NCBI GenBank assembly: GCA_038213005.1
Contig: JBBQTU010000196.1
Coordinates: 1 to 7,902 of the forward strand
DNA length: 7,902 bases
Direction: 5' to 3'
Source of the DNA: JBBQTU01 sp038213005
GTDB taxonomy: Bacteria; Planctomycetota; Phycisphaerae; Tepidisphaerales; Tepidisphaeraceae
Shown here: positions 1 through 4,257 of the stretch, piece after piece
Numbering within the stretch: position 1 is the first letter of the stretch
Layout: each line of letters starts with the position of its first letter
Notes under the pieces: generated by a model
What the model was told of the DNA's origin: nothing
What the model saw: only the letters and a program-made list of their open reading frames with translations
Databases searched by the model: none
Translations under genes and position numbers: made by a program

Positions 1-93
1 GTGAAACTGGGGATCAGCAACAAACGGAAGAAGGCCGCTCGTAACCGCGACTACATGTTCAAGCTGCTGACGCAATCATCCAATACCAAATGA
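1..93 (+). CDS. Possible transposase C-terminal tail (partial, left edge)
   Basis: The plus-strand frame is open from the first base and ends at a TGA at 91-93, giving about 30 residues, KLGISNKRKKAARNRDY followed by a short hydrophobic stretch and a polar tail. The pattern of a lysine/arginine cluster, then Ala-Ala-Arg-Asn-x-x-Tyr and a Leu-Leu pair resembles the extreme C-terminus of DDE transposases (ISAs1/IS4-like), which often end with a basic segment and a Tyr-x-x-x-Leu-Leu helix. It is the only plus-strand frame here that I consider possibly real. It sits where the GH130 homology on the other strand is lost, as expected if an insertion element ends shortly after base 93. The family call is from memory of the motif style and is weak. 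It could also be a chance open frame or the end of an unrelated gene. The left part, and any left terminal repeat, is outside the window. Confidence 0.35.
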   Translation: MKLGISNKRKKAARNRDYMFKLLTQSSNTK

Positions 94-348
94 TTTGGCC
101 CTGGCGAAGTCCTTCGTCCACGCCAGTCCAATGGTGGGGCCGTAGTAGCCGTTGCACCAGGTGACGTAATAGCGGTCCTCGATCCAGCAGACTCGCGGAT
201 CGTAGGCGTAGCCTTTGAGAACCACCTCGGGATCGGTCGTCGTGTTCACGAAAGTAATGGGTCGCGATGTGATCGTCCAGCGGATCCCATCCTCGCTGAA
301 TCCGCTGTGGATTTGCATGTCGCGGGCCGTGTTATCGCAGCGGAACAC
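76..348 (-). pseudogene. GH130 glycoside phosphorylase fragment, truncated at both ends
   Basis: This fragment of about 80 residues carries clear signatures of glycoside hydrolase family 130, the beta-1,4-mannosyl/mannooligosaccharide phosphorylases: GVFRCDN, then HSGFSEDGIRW, then the core block YDPRVCWIEDRYYVTWCNGY followed directly by GPTIGLAWTKDF. Family members are usually 300-400 residues long, so this is about a quarter of an enzyme. The Asp of YDPR falls in the most conserved part of the family and is probably its catalytic acid (recalled, not verified). The frame has a stop at 424-426 and reads pilin-shadow sequence before GVFRCD, so the first roughly 80-100 residues are missing; GTG at 346-348 is only an internal valine codon. 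At the other end the match stops after TKDF (about base 106), and a stop at 76-78 follows non-family residues. The fragment begins within 8 bases of the pilin stop codon. It is almost certainly non-functional, the product of a deletion plus an insertion or rearrangement. Confidence 0.85.
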
Positions 349-355
349 GCCGGTG

Positions 356-1195
356 TCAGCTTCCGCCCCAGTAGTAGTAACGCGAATTGCCGCTGTCGTG
401 GTTGAGCGAGTAGTTAACCGGATTCAGGGCCTGCTTGTAGTATTCGGGGCCCTTTCCCTCCACATGGCCATCTCCATAGCCGATGTTCTGCCAGCTCGGC
501 AGACCGGGACGTTTGCTGTCCCTGTGGTTGACGCCAAAGTAGTTGGCCACCGGAAAGGTCTCAACCAGATCTGCACAAAGAATGCGTTCGGAGACTCTGG
601 GGTCACTCAAGCGCACAGCCGGGATCAGCACAGTCTTATTGGAATTCCAGTTCGCGATCGATGTCCCCAAGCTTCCGGCGGTGATCCCCCCGACATATAT
701 GTAAGAGCCCTGAGCCCAGTACCCCCAATTGGCGTCTCGGGAATCGGGGGGTTGGGCCTTGCTCATGTCGACTCCGGCAGAAGGACACAGGATCGACTTT
801 TCGGACATGCCATACTTGACCATGGTCTGCAGCGTCGTTCCCCATTGTTGCCATTGGAAATGAGGCCGATCGACTTCAGCCTGGAGCCCGGTAGCGAGAT
901 TGTCCGAGTCTTCGTCAAGATCGTAGTTCCAAATGATTGGCAAACGGCTGCCTGCGGAATGCCGCCATGCCATGGGAAACTGCCCCTTGTGGTCGTTGGC
1001 GAACATGATGCTGGCCTGCACCATGTTGTGCAGGTTGGACGCGCAGACGGCGCGATTCGCCGATTCGCGGGCCTTGGCCAGAGCGGGCAACAGGATCGAT
1101 ATCAGAAGCGCGATGATGCCGATGACGACAAGCAGTTCAACGAGAGTAAAGCCGCACGTCTTCGGCAAACATCTGGAGGAGGGTTGGTAAGTCAT
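356..1195 (-). CDS. Pseudopilin with prepilin N-terminal motif and H-Xn-DG tail
   Basis: This 279-residue protein begins with a short basic leader (residues 1-15) ending in Gly, followed by FTLVE, the type IV prepilin cleavage/methylation motif with Glu at +5. A hydrophobic helix (about 16-40, LLVVIGIIALLISILLPALA) comes next, then KARESANRAVCASNL, typical of the large planctomycete pseudopilin families. Near the C-terminus, His224 and the GDGHVEG block (about 241-247) match the prepilin-processing-associated H-Xn-DG region, although the spacing of about 18 residues is longer than the usual 9. Cys51, Cys137 and Cys207 could form disulphides. A prepilin peptidase should process it and place it in an inner-membrane or envelope pseudopilus. 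The frame stays open back to 1327, but the extra 44 residues are atypical. ATG at 1195 has GAGGA 7 bases upstream and places the leader correctly. It lies 124 bp downstream of the PEP-CTERM gene, probably co-transcribed. Its specific role is unknown. Confidence 0.9.
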   Translation of the reverse strand: MTYQPSSRCLPKTCGFTLVELLVVIGIIALLISILLPALAKARESANRAVCASNLHNMVQASIMFANDHKGQFPMAWRHSAGSRLPIIWNYDLDEDSDNLATGLQAEVDRPHFQWQQWGTTLQTMVKYGMSEKSILCPSAGVDMSKAQPPDSRDANWGYWAQGSYIYVGGITAGSLGTSIANWNSNKTVLIPAVRLSDPRVSERILCADLVETFPVANYFGVNHRDSKRPGLPSWQNIGYGDGHVEGKGPEYYKQALNPVNYSLNHDSGNSRYYYWGGS

Positions 1196-1236
1196 GGCTG
1201 CGTCCTCGTCTTGTGGCAAGCGGCGGAAACATGGCC

Positions 1237-1299
1237 GGGCGAAGCGAAGGAATCGGGCAAGTCGGTAACGGATCCATTCCGAAACGCCTCGCTTCGCCC
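1237..1299. repeat. 11-bp inverted repeat between PEP-CTERM and pilin genes
   Basis: GGGCGAAGCGA at 1237-1247 is matched by its exact reverse complement TCGCTTCGCCC at 1289-1299. Inside the loop a second shorter pairing, GGAAT (1249-1253) with ATTCC (1276-1280), extends the structure with an internal bulge. In the minus-strand transcript it would form a long stem-loop between the PEP-CTERM stop (1320) and the pilin start (1195). No T-run follows, so it is not a classical terminator. A processing, stability or partial read-through element is more likely. Confidence 0.55.
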
Positions 1300-1319
1300 A
1301 GCTAACAGAACAACTTTGC

Positions 1320-1979
1320 TCAAGCACGTCGGCGACGCATGGCCAAGCCGGTCACGGCCATGCCGAGCAGCGACAGACTCGCAGGTTCCGGCACGACTGC
1401 ACTGGCAGTAATCTGGTCAAAGAACAGGTTATTGTCCTGGCTGCCGTTGTTGCGGAAAAGTTCCACACCCAAGTGGATTCCGGCCGTAGTCGCCGTGTAG
1501 GAGGTTGTCACAAAGTTCCATTGCAAACCATTGGTCACCTCTGACGTCAACGCCAGCGTAGAGATCGGGGTCCCGCCACTGGCCGCACTGAACTCAACCA
1601 GACGGATCGACCCGCCGGTACCCGGATCGGCGGCCTTGACGTATCCCGATACCGTGTAAACGCCCCCAACAACAGTGTCCGTGACCAGGTTCTGGTACAT
1701 GAACTGGTTGTTGCCGGTGTGCCAGAAGAAGGCATAGCTGTTGGTTCCTTCAGCGCCGGTGCCGGCGCCAGGATTCTGCTGGCCCCATGAATAGTCACTA
1801 TTGTTGCCCGTGTTGCTGGACCATTGGTAGACCTCCGATGTGGTCGTTACCGGCATGGCGCCGCCATTCCAGGACTCGAAGTTGCCATTTGCGACCGGGA
1901 TCACCGCCGCCTGGCTGCTCTGAGCCAGTCCCGCCACAACCAACGCTCCAACCGCAACCGCCAAAGATGTGATACGCAT
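1320..1979 (-). CDS. Exported PEP-CTERM sorting-domain protein with CBM-like beta-sandwich
   Basis: The 219-residue product has a signal peptide (residues 1-24; hydrophobic VAVGALVVAGLA, likely cleavage after SSQA). The mature part opens with NGNFESW and includes YTVSGYVKA, IRLVEFSA, HLGVELF and NNLFFDQI, which look like the strands of a carbohydrate-binding-type jelly roll (CBM4/9-like); that is inference, with no confident family match. The tail is a textbook PEP-CTERM signal: VPEPASL at 196-202, a hydrophobic helix (LLGMAVTGLAM) and terminal RRRR-Ala. Such tails are handled by exosortase, which removes the anchor and releases the protein to the surface or exopolysaccharide. The frame opens at GTG 1991, but ATG at 1979 has GGAGAG about 4 bases upstream and gives the better signal peptide. 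It lies 108 bp after the regulator gene and 124 bp before the pilin gene. It may help bind or retain polysaccharide. Confidence 0.9.
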   Translation of the reverse strand: MRITSLAVAVGALVVAGLAQSSQAAVIPVANGNFESWNGGAMPVTTTSEVYQWSSNTGNNSDYSWGQQNPGAGTGAEGTNSYAFFWHTGNNQFMYQNLVTDTVVGGVYTVSGYVKAADPGTGGSIRLVEFSAASGGTPISTLALTSEVTNGLQWNFVTTSYTATTAGIHLGVELFRNNGSQDNNLFFDQITASAVVPEPASLSLLGMAVTGLAMRRRRA

Positions 1980-1996
1980 CAGACTCTCCACTTTCT

Positions 1997-2011
1997 GGAA
2001 ACCATGTTTCC
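1997..2011. promoter_or_regulatory. Perfect palindrome upstream of the PEP-CTERM gene, possible operator
   Basis: GGAAAC-CAT-GTTTCC is a perfect inverted repeat with 6-bp arms and a 3-bp centre, 17 bp upstream of the ATG at 1979. The size and sequence (GGAAAC/GTTTCC halves) resemble operators of LacI-type regulators, and a GntR-LacI regulator is encoded just upstream. It could also be a small RNA hairpin next to the Shine-Dalgarno sequence. I see no good -35/-10 pair around it. Confidence 0.4.
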
Positions 2012-2044
2012 GACGACCTCCGCCTTCACACGGTTCTGTCGGCG

Positions 2045-2060
2045 CCGCCTCGAAAGGCAG
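2045..2060 (-). other. Short stem-loop with UUCG tetraloop after the regulator gene
   Basis: Read on the minus strand, CTGCCT-TTCG-AGGCGG forms a 6-bp stem (one G-U pair) closed by a UUCG loop, one of the most stable tetraloops. It lies 28 bp after the regulator stop and before the PEP-CTERM gene. No T-run follows, so it is more likely a transcript-stabilising or pausing element than a terminator. Confidence 0.4.
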
Positions 2061-2087
2061 ACAAGAAGACGACGCCCGAAACGATTC

Positions 2088-3278
2088 CTAATTTCCGGGT
2101 GACCCGGTGGCCACCACCCTGGGCTCAAGCTGCCGGCACTGAGGTGCCGCGGGCGACCGCCCCGCCGCCCGGTCCAGCAGGAGGCTCACCATCTCCTGCC
2201 CCATCTGATCGTTACGCTTATCCACCGTGGCAGCCGGCGGGCAGGGCTCGAAGGCCCGCTCGTAGGACCGGCTCCAGTAGTTGTCGTAGCCCGCCACCAG
2301 AAAGTCCTTGCCTGGGGTTCGCCCGAACACGCGGACGGCCGCGGTGACTGCGAACGCGTCACGGTCGGTGCCGACCATGAGGGCATCCAGCGGGTTGGCG
2401 CCGATCATGTGCTCCACCAGGAATCCGGCGGTGCTTCGTACGGCGGCATCGAACACGACTCGACGCTGATCGTTGGCCGCCTCGCTTTCCACCAGGGGCA
2501 ACGGGCTGCAGAGGATCGGGGCGCGGGACGTGAGCCCGGCCTCGCGCATGGCCCGTTCGTAGCCGGCCTGCCGCGGGGCATACCAGTAGCCGTCGGCCGG
2601 GGCGGGCCAGATGTGGGCGATCTGTCGTTTGCCCTGCTGGATGAGCCAGCGAGTGAGCTGATAGGCGCCGGACTCGTGGTCGGACATCACACGATCAAAA
2701 GGCGCCAGTCCGGGGTCGCCGCCGTAAACGACGACGCGCGTACCGGCCGAGACGAGCATTTCGACGAGTCGGGGCGTTTCCGGGCCACCGCCGTACAGTT
2801 CCGGCACCAGAACGCCGATAGGCTTTTCCTCGGCGAGTCTGCGGGCATCCTGCGGGCGAAGTTCATTGGGGTTCAAGGCGACGACGTGATGACCAGCATC
2901 TCGCACGGCCTGACCGAGCCCGAGGCTGAGGTAGTTGGCCCAGTAGGCGTCCTGCGAACTGCGGTGGCGGGAGTCAAACAGGGGATCGAGAAAGACGACC
3001 GCCTGGTGCATCCATGTATCAGTCTGCCTGGCCTTGGCGGTGATCTCCCGAGTCCGCGGGCCATCGCGCCGGACAAGCCCTTCGTCGGTCAGACGCTGGA
3101 TGGCGCTTCGGATCAGAGTCCGCCCCACGCCAAACCGCTGGGAAAGGGCGCGTTCGGACGGCATCGGGTCATGAGGCGTCAGTTCGTGCAGAACCAGTTG
3201 CCGCAGAGCACGCACCACCCGAAGGCGATCGCCTTCTATTGGCTCTTCCTGATCAATGACCGCCCGTTCAGTTGCCAT
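2088..3278 (-). CDS. GntR-LacI hybrid transcriptional regulator (AraR-type architecture)
   Basis: The 396-residue protein has an N-terminal GntR-type winged helix-turn-helix (about residues 15-80), with MPSERALSQRFGVGRTLIRS as the HTH core and RLTDEGLVRRDGPRTREI as the wing. It is followed by a LacI/GalR-type sugar-binding domain (about 92-396). Landmarks are GVLVPELYGGG (155-165), the DHESGAYQLTRWLIQQGKRQ block (200-219), LDALMVGTDRDAFAVTAAVR (298-316), FLVAGYDN (326-333) and MGQEMVSLLLDR (359-370), all in the expected order and spacing. This layout is that of AraR-like repressors, which bind palindromic operators and are released by a small sugar. ATG at 3278 has GGAG 9 bases upstream and a strong promoter 57 bp upstream of the start. 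It lies between a glycoside hydrolase operon and the PEP-CTERM/pilin pair, so it probably controls one or both and itself. The effector is unknown. Confidence 0.92.
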   Translation of the reverse strand: MATERAVIDQEEPIEGDRLRVVRALRQLVLHELTPHDPMPSERALSQRFGVGRTLIRSAIQRLTDEGLVRRDGPRTREITAKARQTDTWMHQAVVFLDPLFDSRHRSSQDAYWANYLSLGLGQAVRDAGHHVVALNPNELRPQDARRLAEEKPIGVLVPELYGGGPETPRLVEMLVSAGTRVVVYGGDPGLAPFDRVMSDHESGAYQLTRWLIQQGKRQIAHIWPAPADGYWYAPRQAGYERAMREAGLTSRAPILCSPLPLVESEAANDQRRVVFDAAVRSTAGFLVEHMIGANPLDALMVGTDRDAFAVTAAVRVFGRTPGKDFLVAGYDNYWSRSYERAFEPCPPAATVDKRNDQMGQEMVSLLLDRAAGRSPAAPQCRQLEPRVVATGSPGN

Positions 3279-3334
3279 GCCCAGCCGCTCCGTTGAACCA
3301 ACTAGAACCGATCATTCCTGCTAACCGTAGTGGC

Positions 3335-3362
3335 ATTCTACACCGGTACGATTTGGTGTCAA
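3335..3362 (-). promoter_or_regulatory. Sigma70-type promoter of the regulator gene
   Basis: On the minus strand a perfect -35 box TTGACA (3362-3357) is separated by 16 bp from the -10 box TAGAAT (3340-3335), one mismatch from consensus. Transcription would start near 3328, leaving a leader of about 50 bases before the ATG at 3278. An AT-rich stretch on the minus strand at 3380-3363 (TTTTCTATTTTTATA) lies immediately upstream like an UP element. It stands out in an otherwise GC-rich window and is the best promoter seen here. Confidence 0.8.
3340..3359. promoter_or_regulatory. Inverted repeat inside the promoter, candidate autorepression operator
   Basis: ACACC (3340-3344) and GGTGT (3355-3359) are inverted arms separated by 10 bp. 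They fill the spacer between the -10 and -35 boxes and overlap one edge of each. A regulator bound here would block RNA polymerase, which fits autorepression by the GntR-LacI protein encoded downstream. Arms of only 5 bp make this tentative. Confidence 0.4.
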
Positions 3363-3390
3363 TATAAAAATAGAAAACCATCTTCGTACC
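3345..3390. promoter_or_regulatory. GGTACGA/TCGTACC half-site pair flanking the promoter
   Basis: GGTACGA at 3345-3351 lies in the promoter spacer and its exact reverse complement TCGTACC lies at 3384-3390, upstream of the AT-rich tract, 39 bp centre to centre. The GTACG core resembles the half-site of AraR-type operators (known consensus ATTTGTACGTACAAAT), the same class of regulator that is encoded here. This could be a two-site arrangement for looping or cooperative binding. Confidence 0.4.
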
Positions 3391-3392
3391 AT

Positions 3393-3413
3393 CGCGGCGA
3401 CAACGACGCCGCG
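3393..3413. other. Stem-loop competing with the neighbouring 12-bp hairpin
   Basis: CGCGGCG (3393-3399) and CGCCGCG (3407-3413) form a perfect 7-bp stem with a 7-base loop. The right arm shares bases 3408-3413 with the left arm of the 12-bp stem at 3408-3445, so the two structures cannot form together in one transcript. On the minus strand this stem comes second and is followed, after about 12 bases, by a T-rich stretch. Confidence 0.45.
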
Positions 3414-3445
3414 TAAGCCTTGGTTGCAGGCGGGGCTTACGCGGC
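3408..3445 (-). terminator. Strong 12-bp hairpin after the LamG gene, probable terminator
   Basis: GCCGCGTAAGCC (3408-3419) and GGCTTACGCGGC (3434-3445) are exact reverse complements around a 14-base loop. The hairpin begins 32 bp after the stop of the LamG gene and before the regulator promoter, the expected place for the end of the hydrolase operon. The usual U-run is absent immediately after it, so it may be Rho-assisted or act as an RNA 3-prime stabiliser. Confidence 0.55.
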
Positions 3446-3449
3446 CGGC

Positions 3450-3461
3450 GACACGGGTGTC
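3450..3461. repeat. Short palindrome GACAC-GG-GTGTC
   Basis: Perfect 5-bp arms (3450-3454 and 3457-3461) around a 2-bp centre, between the LamG stop codon and the large hairpin. Its right half reads GGTGTCA (3456-3462), the same 7 bases as at the edge of the regulator promoter (3355-3361). It might be a further operator or just an accessory hairpin. Confidence 0.3.
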
Positions 3462-3477
3462 AGGCCCGGAAATCGCC

Positions 3478-4203
3478 TCATTTCGCTGCGGGCTGTGTTG
3501 TGGTCGATCTGTTGAGCAGCAACTGCGACGCGTCGAACGAATGGGGTTCAAACGTGAAGACGCGGACCTCGTCGATGTCGCCATCGAAGAACCCCTCTTT
3601 GCCACCTGCCGCGGCACCGATGCTGAATTCAGCTTTGTCGTCAGCATCGTTGAGTTTGGCGTCGCTCGATCCCATCGCCTGGCCGTTGAAATAGAACGTC
3701 GTCTTCCCGGAATCGCGCACAATGGCGACATGGCCCCATTGGTTGGCCGGCTGATCGCCCGACCATCCCATCAGTGCCACGCCGCCGAGCAGCACCTGAA
3801 ACCCCTTGCCGTTGCGGACGAGGGACCAGCCATGCGCGCCGCTGCCGTATTGGAGGATCACCTGGAATCCGTCCTCCGTCCTGGCACGGACGAACACTTC
3901 GGCGCCGAAATTGTCACGCGCGCCAAATAGGCCGCTTCGGAAATAGCGCGTGTCCTTGCCGTTGAACCGGACAGCAAACCTGGAGTCCTTGGCCTGCCGG
4001 GAGACCTCACTGGTGTAGGTCGGCTCGCCCGAGCGTTTGAGGTCCAGCTTCCCAACCGAATCCTTCGTGGGATCGGCCGCCGCGACGCCGGCAACAGCCT
4101 GTGGATCGGCATCGCCAAGGCGCCACTGAGCGACGGTACGCACCTCCGCATACGCCGAGGCCGACGCCAGGACAACGGATAGAAGAATTGTTCGAAATGC
4201 CAT
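3478..4203 (-). CDS. Secreted LamG (concanavalin A-like) domain protein
   Basis: The 241-residue product has a signal peptide (residues 1-19, FRTILLSVVLASASAYA, predicted cleavage before Glu20). The rest is one LamG/laminin-G-type beta-sandwich: VAQWRLGD at the start, FAVRFNGK (76-83), an NFGAEVFVRARTEDG strand pair (98-112), NQWGHVAIVRD (154-164), FYFNGQAMG (170-178) and the closing GDIDEVRVF (208-216). These are the standard LamG landmarks in the right order. Such domains bind carbohydrate or mediate adhesion; no catalytic motif is visible. ATG at 4203 is supported by GAGGA about 7 bases upstream. It follows the large hydrolase by 54 bp on the same strand, so the two are probably one operon, and it resembles the LamG region of that enzyme. 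It is likely a free carbohydrate-binding partner; the ligand is unknown. A Thr-rich, Gln-Pro-Ala-Ala tail ends the protein. Confidence 0.88.
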   Translation of the reverse strand: MAFRTILLSVVLASASAYAEVRTVAQWRLGDADPQAVAGVAAADPTKDSVGKLDLKRSGEPTYTSEVSRQAKDSRFAVRFNGKDTRYFRSGLFGARDNFGAEVFVRARTEDGFQVILQYGSGAHGWSLVRNGKGFQVLLGGVALMGWSGDQPANQWGHVAIVRDSGKTTFYFNGQAMGSSDAKLNDADDKAEFSIGAAAGGKEGFFDGDIDEVRVFTFEPHSFDASQLLLNRSTTTQPAAK

Positions 4204-4257
4204 TGTGGGTCCTCGATGTAAGGGTTCCGGACAAACAGCCTGTTCATGTCCTTGAAA

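Noticed and set aside
1196..1327. N-terminal extension of the pilin frame to 1327
   Set aside because: The extra 44 residues are Arg-rich with no leader character, overlap the intergenic inverted repeat, and ATG 1195 has a good Shine-Dalgarno and a proper prepilin leader.
215..1411. 398-residue plus-strand open frame opposite the pilin gene
   Set aside because: It is antisense to a gene with unmistakable pilin motifs, has no recognisable domain, and long antisense frames are common in GC-rich sequence.
1992..2087. Separate promoter for the PEP-CTERM gene
   Set aside because: A TTGTCT-like -35 can be found but no acceptable -10 box lies 15-19 bp from it, so co-transcription with the regulator is the simpler view.
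2077..2100. Imperfect hairpin CCCGAAA/TTTCCGGG over the regulator stop codon as a terminator
   Set aside because: The stem needs a bulge and no T-run follows on the minus strand.
2409..3296. 295-residue plus-strand open frame opposite the regulator
   Set aside because: It mirrors the GntR-LacI coding sequence, is low-complexity in character and has no family motif.
352..3462. Seven-base GGTGTCA occurring at 352-358, 3355-3361 and 3456-3462
   Set aside because: About one copy is expected by chance on both strands. The first copy overlaps the pilin stop, so a shared regulatory role is not supported.
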